The notes under the pieces were generated by a model, which did not search any database, was not told where the DNA came from, and was given only the letters and a program-made list of their open reading frames with translations. 64,000 bases of DNA from Litomosoides sigmodontis. Lineage: Eukaryota > Nematoda > Chromadorea > Rhabditida > Onchocercidae. A program made the translations under genes and the position numbers. This document shows positions 37,901-49,100 of this stretch, piece by piece (the first letter of the stretch is position 1; each line of letters starts with the position of its first letter). Location of the stretch: contig OY718805.1 in assembly GCA_963070105.1 (NCBI GenBank), positions 496,001 to 560,000 on the forward strand, written 5' to 3'.

Positions 37901-39603
37901 GTTCACCTAGATAAATTTCTTACTCCGACAATTTTCAGGTCTCCAAATTACTAGCATTTTGCTAACCCGAAACATCCCGAGAACTAAAATGTACCTATAC
38001 CTTCTCACTTTCGTATTAGTGCTGCGTTTATCGACATTCGTTTTGAAAATGTGAATATCTGCATATCTGTAACGAACTTCTTTGTTTCTTTTCGTCTTGG
38101 AAGTCATTTTCCAGCGCTATTTTAAAAATTCAAATTTTTACAGCATGAATGGTTTAGTAATGGACTTTTGCCATCAGTGAATGAATTATCAAACAAATAT
38201 TAGTACAACTTGCTTAATATAATGTTCCTTGAAGGCCTTGTATAAATATTCCTTGAAAATTTGAAGTTTCACGTCGGTTACTCGAGCCCAACTATCCATT
38301 TCGGTTCTTTTTAGCTCCTTCCGCTTCATCCATAACGTTTGAATTAACGCGCTTCTCAATTGACCAATCTTTCTTATACCAATACTCTTCAACTGCAGTA
38401 AAAAAAAATGCTTGAAAATAGGGCTACCGTCCGATGCTGCTGCGAGCATGGAAATGCCCATGAATCTCATAAGTCCTTTGAAATGTCAAAGCTTCGTGTT
38501 CAAATTGTAGTCTAACCTTATCTTCATGGGGCGATTCAAGACTGTAGAAGATCCAGGCACCAGCTATCGTATATAAACATACCACAACAACCAGTGTTAC
38601 GTGTGGTAAAACAAGTTTCGCACACTGAAATCTCTTAGAGTTCTGCTTTATCTCACGAGCATATGAGTAAGAGATCGATTAGCCGATGAATTCTGACCCC
38701 ATTACTTAAGCAAATATTTTCAATGAAATGTTGAGAACTGTCTAATAGAACAATACTGTTCTTCCATTCGATAATGAAAAAGTAACAATTTAGTCTACAA
38801 GTAGTCACATTTGTTTAAATTTCCTCAGCTTCGTCTACAAGTCGTCGTCTGCTTAAATCATGCACTATTTCTGTGCAAAAAGTCTCATCACCGGAGCTTC
38901 AAGTGAATTTATGCAATTTAAATTCTCCGAGTAACTTGAATAATTGCGAAGGAAGAACTGGAATAAAGCATATGCCTATCACAGTCACACGCAGAAGTCA
39001 ATGATTGCAAGCAACAATCCTTCGCATATGTCCAAACTCGACCAATACAATGAAAGTTTATTCGATAAGCAAATAGTGATTGATATTGGGAAGAGCACAG
39101 TGATAACGCTTCCCAACAGAAAACGTGCAATTTAAATTTCATTATTCATACGCATTTGTTGCTTATTTTACACAAATATGAAGTTTGTGTCACTTTTGCT
39201 AAAAGTGCCAAACTGCAAAATTATAGATTATTGTCCAATTCATATTTGCATTCCTTTGAAGACATTGTAAGCACCAAAGTTATGTATAATTTAAAATGGG
39301 AATTAATAAAGGCTTGTGTGGATTCAAGGAAACAGATGGAAGAACATTCAAAACAAGCAGCAAAGAGGTGCCTGTTTCTCTAACGCAACTCAATAAGAGT
39401 AATCTGAGGTTGTAATTCGGAATTGTGACATCAGGAAACTGGGAAGCTTTATTGGTTGGAACCTAAGCATGAAGCACTCGAAGGTGATAGCTCATCACTT
39501 GATATGAAGCAGAAATTAACTAGCATACCTTTTTGCATGAATGCTCGTCGACATTGCTTTTATCTTCGAAAAATCTAGTCTCATCTCCCACTCCTCCATC
39601 CAT
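31933..39603 (-). CDS. TWK-type two-pore-domain potassium channel
   Basis: This is a K2P (4TM, two-pore) channel that would carry background K+ current in nerve or muscle. Exons read 5' to 3': 39603-39529 (ATG), 38624-38517, 38392-38210, about 37887-37771, 37696-37608, 37272-37153, optional 36903-36847, 36780-36671, 35970-35898, 35635-35581, 35273-35046, 34239-34114, 33440-33354, 32812-31933. TM1 is VTLVVVVCLYTIAGAWIFYS. Pore 1 (FFAATTMATIG then YGNIVPVT) is split by an intron inside the filter. TM2 is IACVIFALFGVPLAIITIGN. TM3 is VPLVIVLAILLFYMAFGG. Pore 2 filter is TTIGFGDL. TM4 is AYLGFGLAVTTMCIDLVGIQ. A cytoplasmic tail of about 440 residues follows, with Ser-rich segments. Junctions are phase-consistent except between 38210 and 37696: the exon ending 37771 leaves phase 0 while the next needs phase 2, so a small exon is missing or a limit is wrong. 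Which twk paralog this is cannot be told. Confidence 0.88.
35365..35407. repeat. AAAACG-type microsatellite
   Basis: Imperfect GAAAAC/AAAACG copies lie in the intron between the pore-2 exon and the TM4 exon of the TWK gene. Confidence 0.7.
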
Positions 39604-40158
39604 GCCAACTGTTCTAAGGCTAAAAAGCACCAAAAAGAAAAGAAGAAACAGTCTTCGATCTAAAAGTAACAATCACAATGAAAGCAGCAATGAGAGTTAA
39701 AAATTCTCCGATAAATTCCAAATAAGTTGCAATTGATAATACCAATGAAGAGATACGAAAATTATGAACAATTCAATGCTGTGAGCAGCAAATCAGGTGT
39801 TCGATAGTTTATTCATAAATGTCTATTTCTATTAGGTGGCTATGTTTAAGTTAACTGAAAATTAAGACGGTACACGAAGAATTAGACTAGGATGGATCGA
39901 AGAGAAGAAATTTCAGAAGGTTTGGAGCTGTAAAGAAGCAGCAAGTGAACACGTTTTTTGTACGCAAGCAGTTGCAGGTATTGTTCAAATCATTTTCAAT
40001 TCACGCCTTTTTGGAAATTTGTTTTCCATCTGTCGCCTTTCTTGAATTCATAACGAATGAAGTGGTTATTATTTATAGTCAATTACAACAAGCAAATTTT
40101 TCTTCTCCAAATTCTATACTTCTGATACAAAATTGCAAATACCCAAAATTCTGTTGTC

Positions 40159-40193
40159 GAGAGAGAGAGAGAGGGAGGGAGAGAGAGGAGAGG
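40159..40193. repeat. GA/GGA microsatellite
   Basis: A run of GA with interspersed GGGA, purine only on the + strand. Confidence 0.85.
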
Positions 40194-42006
40194 TTAGAAG
40201 TTCAAGCAGAAATTAGAGGAATGAAAAAGCACTTTAATTGGAATGAACGAAAGTGCTAATCGCTTGCAACAAACACTGCGTGCAGCAAGTAGTTGGCAGC
40301 ACAAATGTTGTGGGAGAAATCCGAGTGCTTAAAGCAAAACTCATTGAACTGTAAGATATCACATGTAATCTCGTCTTCCGTATTCGTTCCCAGCAATGTC
40401 AGTGGCCTGGCCTTCATTCAAAGCTGTCTCAAAGCATCTCATCGCTGCAAGCTATCAGCCGAGGCATTTGTTCCCAGCAATCGTATTCGACGGATATCTC
40501 CGTCAACATGGCACATTTCCTGCAGAGGGACAGGGGTTCTCGAGCTCTTCTCTCATATCGGTGTGCCACGAGGTGCTGCAACTAAGCAGATATTGTCATG
40601 CGAATAAACCGACCATTCATACTAACCTTCCGCTGCGCAATTGACCACTATCCAAACAAACAAACTCTCTCCGACAAATGTGACCAACGAGCTTATCGGC
40701 AAAACGTGCGCATTTCATCAGTCGAAGAAGACTGATCTAAGGCTCCTCTCTTCATGCCCTTTTTCAGAAGAAGGGAAGAGGAAGTTGAAATGTTCAGTCT
40801 TCGCCTTTCCTGGTGGTAAATTGATCAGAGAGCAAAAGCGAAGTGAGTCTCCCTAAGGGCTCTAATTGCGGATAGGGAAGCATTTGCAGAAGAGAGCAGT
40901 AGCCTCCCAGCAAACATCCACTGCCCCAATGTTGCACGCGGTGCGAAGAGTACCACTGCTTGCTTGTCCAATCAGGCTTCTAGTGCGAATGCAAACATCA
41001 ACAAAGTGTAGTGAATCCGCCGTCGTCGAGACGCATTAAAGTGATTTTGTCAGACAAGGAAAAAAGTGAAGTGAGTATTTGCATAATTACAGGAAATGCA
41101 ATGGATTATTTAAAATTTCCTTTCAATTCAGGCCCAGAATGGCTTCGGGCCCATCGAATTTATCATGCTTAAAACTTATATCTTTTTTTAAATTACGGAA
41201 AAACAGCAAAATTTGTTAGCGATAATAACGAGCAAGCACTTCGCTCTTTTTTGTTGCTGTACGGTTTGATGATAACAATAACATTGTGGGCCATTTCATC
41301 ATATCCTCAACTTCCCTATGAAAGCCTAAAATAGGAGAATTTCGTTGCAAATAATCTTTGATGACAAATGGTGAGTTTAGCTGGGCTTGTAAAATTTCGA
41401 ACTGAGAAGAGAATGTGGAGAACAGAAGTGATCAAGTTGGTATTAGCCAAACATGTGATGAAGAAGTGTTGAAAACGAGATACGTAAGTTAAGTGATGAT
41501 GGCGTAATAGATGAATGAATGTATGAGTGGCACAGTTTCCAGTCGTTTAAGTTGGACTGATGGAATTCTAGCGTACAGCGAATGCGTGAGTGCCAGCTGT
41601 CAACTGATTGAATTATTACTGATAGGTAACAGCTTACCCTATCATTTCGCGCATTTCGAATTTGAATCTCTCCACTTTCAATCTCTCGACCTGTGCAGAT
41701 TGCTTGAGCGATAAAGAGTGCTTCCATGTCATTCATCTCTTTTCTCTTTTTCATAAATCAGAACAAGAAAATCGGTCAGCTGTGGCGGGCAGAAAAGTGT
41801 CAAAATTCGGACAGACAAATGTTGCTGTTGGTAAGAAGCAAAATGAGGACAAATTCTTTCCAGAAACTAAAAGAAAGAGAAGTGAAAATAAGTGAGGAAA
41901 AAGAAATGGAAAATTAAAAGTACTTTTTATCGAGGAAGAAGGACAAGTAGTAAAAGGCTGAGCATGAAAATGAATGAAATAATAAATTTGAACTGCAACT
42001 CGTTAA

Positions 42007-42057
42007 ATTATTATTATTACTAATTATTATTATTATCGTTGTTGTTGTTGTTGTTGC
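42007..42057. repeat. Compound ATT / GTT trinucleotide microsatellite
   Basis: ATT copies, one interruption, more ATT, then seven GTT-type copies. Confidence 0.85.
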
Positions 42058-44610
42058 TGTCCTCGTCTTCATTTCGTTTAGAAAGCTACTGAAATGTCAT
42101 CGCATCCCACGTAATTAGCTAATTATTTTAAATATGCGTAAAGGAAAAAACGCGAAGTGAAAAATGAAACAGTTAGAAAGGAACGGATGAAAGGGCGAAT
42201 GTGGGAGATTGGAAAGGAAAGGAAGTGAACGGAAATGAGCTAGCTGATTTCACAATGCTAAAAAGTATGAGATCCACAGGATGTCGATGAACAAATACAC
42301 ACACGACAGGAAAAGGCTTGCCGATTTCTGATGCAAATGGCTTATCTAATTTTATTATAATAAAGGTGCATTTTAGACAGGACGACCCAATATCTTCCTG
42401 AAAAAGATGATAAGTATGGGATTTAAATTAGATAAAGCAGAAGAATGTGCCAGAAATTTCCAGTTTTCCATTTTGAAGTTTTGGTTATTCAGAGGGAAAA
42501 TGAAATGGGGAAGAAAGGAGGAGAAAAATATCAATGCATTAATCGAATACGATAGGTTCTTTATCATTTGTATACATCCCTACATTTAAAACTAGATTGT
42601 GCAAATAGCCATAGGCTTTCTTCAATCTTAATTGTAATCCTTCTTTCAAGCATAATTTTAAAATTTTGCTAAGATATTTCAAAACTATGATGTCAAATTT
42701 GATGGATAAAAAAGGGAAAAGAGGAGAGTTTTGGATAACATACAAGTATTTGCTCTCCTCAATGCGAAGGCAAAGTGCAAGTATGAGATCGTGCTGCTAT
42801 ATTTTATGGATTCCTAGCAAGTTGAAGCCTTAAACTTCTGCCTAAAGTAAACAAAGTAATTAAGCAAGATTTTGCTTCTCTACACCATTCATATTGACCA
42901 TTCTAATTATGCATTAGTCAATATTCAAAAACCTTGTTCTATTTTAATGCATTTTCAAACATTGACGGCTAAACGATATATTTTAAAAAGTTTGGCTGAA
43001 AAATTCGCAAAAATTTATGTAGCTTCAAGTTTACCAGGCTAAAAATAAGCAAATGAATCCAAAATGAGAATTGATTCTGGTTGGAATAATTTAAACTGGA
43101 AAATGCTTGCTTGTTACAGCTCGTTCCCCTCTCATAAAGGGATTTAACGAACGAACGAAATAAGCAACCAGCTAAGACCAAGACCAAAACCGATATGAAG
43201 CTACCCGCTTCTAAGTAAGTCTCTATCTCGCCTTCCTCAACTGGAAATGCCTTTTATCATTATGTATACGCCTGTGTATCTTCTCGTATCGCACCAATTC
43301 ATCCATGGTATATTTCCATCGGTTACAGTTACAGTTACAGTTGAGTGAATGACACGCGCGATGATAACTCGATGAAAGCTCTTAATTAAGCTAATTTTAC
43401 AGAAATGGAGGAAATGAACAAAGGGGAAATGAAGAAGACAAGAAGCACATTATCCATCACAACATGAACAAATTTTGATCGTTCGAAAGGAATCTCCCGG
43501 GAACTTTTCATTCGTCCTAATAATTGTTTGAAATTCACTGCGGTTAATCAGCCAGACATACAGAACGATAGTTATAGCTAGCTGCACCATTTCAACAAGC
43601 ATTTTTTTGGGATAAGATAATCATTTAACGACGTTAGCCAAATACACGCGATCTGACCCTGTTTAACATCAATATACCATTTCAATTAAATCCATCAGAC
43701 ATCTTTTTATGCTTGATTCATCAAATTTTAAAGACATATCCATGTTTATTAATTTAATATATAGTTTAGCACATATAAATGATGAATCATTAGGAACGTA
43801 AATTTCATAAACTCCACGTGCATAACTAAAAAGAGAGGGATCAAAAGAGAAAAGCGAGTAAGGCGATGCAAATTATAGTTCATTAAAGTAAAAAGCAACT
43901 TTTGAATAAAAAATTTAAATTTCTTACCTTATGCCCTCTATTTCCTTTCTTTTCTCTTTTCTCAAGCTCATTTAACTAAGCGTAGTGCTTCTTTTGGCAA
44001 ATGAGTAAGCCATTATGGAATCGAAATTCTAATTCTAAACTAAAACCGCAGGGATGAAATTCGAAAAAATTTTTGTAAGTTTCTTGTAATTATTGCTTGT
44101 CAAAAAAATTTTAAAGAAGAAAAGAAAAAGAAGTTATTTGACTATTCTAAAAAAAAAACTCACTTAGTTATTTGTGGTATGCTCCGTATATCCCGACTGA
44201 AAAGGAAATGAATTACTTTCCTTATCAACCGACTGGAATATAAAAGATTTGAATCAACCCATTTCTTCATTATTATGAATAAGCTTTTCGGTCACATTTA
44301 TCAATGCTTCCTCATTGCAACTCTTAATCTGATTTTTACACAACAAAATTGATTACTAATTGTCGGAGTTCAAATTTAAGTTCCTACCACTCCCAAAGTG
44401 GCCCGAGTGGTAAACTCACAAGTTAGGAAGCAAAATAAGTCATCGGATAAACGCGAAATGGAATGAAAACATGCTAAATTGGTTAGATATTTTGCACAAA
44501 ACATCGCTTCGTCCAACTAATGGAATAATCCAGGGATTGCTCACTTGCCCTCATCACTTCTCTGGACGTCATAGTTCTAATTCAGGCTCTTTTTAATAGT
44601 TTTAATTCAG

Positions 44611-45769
44611 GATCCACGTAATTTTAGACAGCCAGCTGCTCGATATAGCTTGTTAGATTCTGAAATTGGCATAAATATAACTGAAGCATGCCCTGCCACA
44701 ATATCGTTATCCATTTCATCATGTCAAGATGAACAGGTATTGCTTTGGAAATTAGCATGTAGATATAGGAATATTGATCAGCTTTTGCTTCAAATTCACA
44801 AAATACTTAAATTCTCTAAAATTTTATCAAGGAGATCTACTGGGTAATTAAGTGACTAGCCAGCTGAAGCTGCTTTAAAAAAAACGAAATTAAAAGAATC
44901 AGTTAGCTAATTAACTGGAAATTAACCCCAACGAGAAAGGAGAAAGATTTAATGAGTGTGATGGATGATGTGTTCTCGCAACAGCAGTACGAAGCGTAGT
45001 AATTCGAAACTTACTGAACTAGCTAAAAGATAAAGTATGAAATGATTGACTGTAAGTAGTTCCAAACTCCAGGCTAATGTGTAGTCAGCTGTGAAAAGTC
45101 TCAAACTCCTGCGTTCTTAGTCATCAAAACAGAGTTCTTCCAGGGCCCTCCATTATTTGTCTGGTAATCAATTAGCAACGCCCAAAATCTAGTAAATTAG
45201 CATATGCCTGAACATTTTTTCTTTTAAAATGATTACGCTTCCATTTTTGTAATCGAACACTTTTATTTTCAGCAGTACAATGTAAACTAGCATACCTCTG
45301 ATTATCTTTTTTTTACCAAAATGGATTTAGTAACGCAAGTAAATTTTAGGACACAGTTTCACCAACAGTCTATGTGCTTAGTTCTTCTTTGTCGGGCAAG
45401 ATTAGTTCCGAAACTTCAGCTTCACCCAAACACTACTGCTCTATCATCAATTTCTGCTGTTTAGCAACTGGCTTTTTCACAATAGCAATTTCACAGATCG
45501 TTTCATGCAACATATTTGCAACGGTTTCTTTTGTTAACTCTGACATCCTTCACTTTCACAGTTGTGGCATTATTTATTGGATTGTTTTTCCGGTGTTGTA
45601 TTCAGGTATAGTTAGTTATATTACCGTTTTTTCTCAACCTCGTTGTAACTTCTGTAACTTTTTAGCGCTTATGTATTGTGCTGTTATCAGCTACCGATGG
45701 CAATTACAAAGCGTTAAGGAAACGTCCAGAACACACATTGCGATTGAGATGACAAATTGCTTCCTTTAA
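44611..45769 (+). CDS. Possible small multi-pass membrane protein (partial model)
   Basis: Not recognised. Two exons join in phase 0: 44611-44735 (after AATTCAG, ending GAACAG|GTATTG) and 45350-45769 (after TTTTAG, TAA stop). The 140-codon second exon encodes three hydrophobic stretches rich in Cys: CSIINFCCLATGFFTIAISQ, then CGIIYWIVFPVLYSGIVSYI, then CNFCNFLALMYCAVISY. These are consistent with three or four membrane passes. The first exon (DPRNFRQPAARYSLLDSEIG) has no Met at its start, so an upstream exon is expected. Candidates near 41.0 kb and 41.8 kb could not be tied in. In AT-rich DNA a 140-codon open frame with such a pattern is unlikely by chance, but expression is unproven. Confidence 0.42.
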
Positions 45770-46176
45770 CGAGCTACTTTTTCTGGCATAGTTCCCTATA
45801 TTGACATGTCTGGATAACTTTATTTAAAAAATGTATAGTGAGATGCAACCGGTTCTCATGACGTTTGAATTAGAATTCAAATTTTAATTCTGAATGATCA
45901 GTAGTGACCTATATATTCAAGTAGTTATTATTCATGGTAATAAACTTCGCGGTATGGGGTAGTAGCTATAGAAGTTGCTAAGTGAGAGTTACGATAGGTT
46001 CCTGTATTACGAAGCAATTATGCTTGTTGATCAAACCTTGCAGGTTATGAAGTAAAACAGATTAGTATGCGAAATGAATTCGTAGCATGATCGAGCTTTT
46101 AGATTGTTGATGTTTTTGTTACTATTCTTCATTCTTTTCAATCGCCACTTTCAGTGCCAGATTAAATTTCATCAGG
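45770..46176. other. Short intergenic region upstream of SF3A1
   Basis: AT-rich, with no gene seen. CACTTTCAG, ending at 46154, is a likely spliced-leader acceptor 22 bases before the SF3A1 ATG. Confidence 0.5.
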
Positions 46177-49100
46177 ATGCCACCAATGCCACCCGTTGTG
46201 ATGGTTTCAAATCGAGAGGAAGATTCCGTGAATACCGAGCCGTCAATGAGCGGCCGACAAGTTATCGGGATTATTTATCCTCCACCAGATATTAGAAGTC
46301 GGTTACACTTTCGAATGCTTTATTAACATAAATGATAAGATCAAAAGTTGGTTTTCAATGTTTTCCATCACTTCAATTGTACAACTCTTTGCGGCTAAGT
46401 GTGTTGTTTTGTTGGCAGTGTATATTGAGTATAGCAGTGCAATTTCCTGTAACCGGTAGATAATGGAACAAATAGTTAAAAAATGGAAAGTTCTTTTCTT
46501 CCAGCAATTGTCGATAAAACAGCAGCATTCGTTGCAAGAAATGGAATTGATTTCGAGAATAAAATTAGAGACAAAGAAGCATCTAATCCACGATTTAGCT
46601 TTCTGAGTACTACCGATCCATACAATGCTTACTATCAGCACAAAGTCATAGAATTTCGAGATGGAAAAACAACAGAACCATCGGTTCCGGTAAAATTTCA
46701 TTTCATCCCGTATTTTAGGTTTTCAAGTCTGAAGTTATACTTAGTACTTTGCGAAAGATTTAATTCATGATAGATGTTGGCTATGGTGCACTAGTAAACG
46801 AAATATTACTTTGTGTAAGACAAAAATAGATCTTTTTGTGTATTCATATCGCAGTGAGTGCAATATACCTGTATCTTTCATAAAAATTTTGTTAGAAAAA
46901 GTTATCTTTTTATAATTTTTGCAAGTGCATTTCAATAACCATATATATTTTCTGGTTTCAATTTTGAAATATTTTCAGCGACCACAAATACCTGAAGCAG
47001 TAAAGGAACACGTAAAACAGGCGGAGTTTGTGCCACGGAATCCTCCACCTCCGTTTGAGTTTGACGCTGACCCAGCTACAATAAATGCGTTTGATTTGTA
47101 AGTTTAATTATGACTTCACTTGATAGAAATTTGTGAATAGTTAAAAAATGCGCATGTATATTTCTTAATATCACGAAATATTTTAGGGATCTTATCAAAT
47201 TAACAGCATTATTTGTGGCACGTAATGGACGCCAGTTTTTAACTTCACTGATGAATCGTGAATCGAGAAACTATCAGTTTGATTTCTTGAAGCCGCAGCA
47301 TTCAAATTTTAGTTATTTTACTAAACTCGTGGAGCAGTACACAAAGGTTTAGTTGAATGTTGAAAATGAATTTTGGTCTGACATGTTATCTAAATTTAGA
47401 TTTGTTGAGTTATTTTTCCTTGTATTTGATTTGATCTAAACAGCTCGTATATTTGTTTAAATACAAGTGACTTCCTGTCCTCTTTACTCAAATATTAAGC
47501 AAAAAATAAAGTGGCAGGTCGAATATATAAATAAAAATAAGAATCACTATATTTTTTGACTGTATTCAGATTATTGATTCAGATTATTGATTCAGATTAT
47601 TGATTCAGATTATTGTTCCTGTAAAAAATATTGTGGAAGATTTAAAAGCCGAAGAAGGTAATACAAAAAAGATTCTTGAAAATGTGAGGTATCGAGTTGG
47701 CTGGGAGAAATATCAACGAGCTCAGAAGGAAAAGGAGGATGCTGAGGTTAATCTCTTAAATTCCTTTCGTTCTAGTAGATCCAGTTGAGCTCCTGCACCA
47801 TACGAGAATAATTCGAAGTGAGATTATTGAAGGCTATATTTTACACTTAATGCGTTCCACTTTTTAGCTTTATAAGTGAGTGTGTTTAACTTAGTTATTG
47901 TTACGCATTCAGAAGCTGCTATTTACTTTTTTATCGACAGATTGAAAGAGAGCGAATAGCATATGCGCAAATTGATTGGCATGATTTCGTTGTTGTTCAG
48001 ACTGTCGATTTTCCTATTAATGACGCAGGTGAACTTTTCATTGATTATTACTCTTATCAATAAAACTGTAAGATATACTAGTCTTCATCATAGAGAGAGC
48101 ATTCCAAATGCAATGTTTTATTAGTAAATATGCTGCGTCACAAGGAACATGCCAAACTGGTTTATTTTTCATGTTAATATTAACATCTTTGTCAACATAA
48201 GCAGTTATTTGTGGACTTAAGATTCGGCACATTATATATAAACTGTATATGTAATTTACTTGGCACATTCCCTTCTGTACTTTAATTATTTAAGAAAGTG
48301 TCATTTTTGATATACGCTAAATGTTATTATGCCATATGAGTTTTGCAGTTCTTTGATCTGCTCTACGTTAAAATTTGCAAAAGAGAAAGAAAAGCAAAAA
48401 CAAAGATTCTTTTTTATCTATTATTGTTCATATTAATTTCAGCAACCTTACCACCATTTTGTACACCTAAAGATGTTGGCGCTAGAATTTTAATGCAACA
48501 ACGACAGGTAAAAAGCAGTTTTTGATGAATAAAGAATGCTCGAACTTTATATATAAAACCGAAACACTGATATGGATTAATTGGTTTCGAACTCACTTGT
48601 ACGTTTTTAGGAAGCAGCAGCTAAAGCGGCTGCAGAGCAAGCGGTGGAGATGGATGTTGAATCAGACTCCGATGAAGAACATCAAGAAATTCACAATGAA
48701 GTTGGTTGTTTCATTATTTATTATACTGTTTCGTACGGTAATGTACATAAATCTTGTTTTATTAGAATATTTCAAAAAGTAAAAGTTCTCTTCTCATCTA
48801 AAGAATCCTGTAAAATAGTTTGGAATAAAAATCTACGATATAGAACGACAAATATCGTATTTCAACATTGCTTTTCTATAACTTATTTATTAAATTTCAT
48901 GGATCGTTTTGCGTTGTAATGAGGTTTATTAGGGAATTAATTATTTAAATTTGTCATGTTGGTAGTTTGGAGCTGAGATAAGTAGCTTGGTAAATTTGTA
49001 GAAATTCAAATTTATTTGGTAGTCACAGCCATTAAGAGATAATTTCTGAAATGAGGTCGAAGTCATACAAAATCGAGGATTAGTTAATAAGAGAAATTTA

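Larger units (their letters stand above)
39604..44610. other. 5 kb upstream region of the TWK gene with no firm gene
   Basis: An acceptor (CTTTTTAG) ends just before 39619, 16 bases upstream of the TWK ATG, so a 5' UTR exon or leader splice is likely. Elsewhere there is a GA microsatellite (40159-40193), an ATT/GTT microsatellite (42007-42057), three TTACAG copies near 43323-43341, and a GC-richer block at about 40860-41080 that ends in a donor-like GTGAGT (+). A possible + exon at 41761-41830 (ATCAG acceptor, TTG|GTAAGA donor) has no confirmed partner. Confidence 0.45.
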
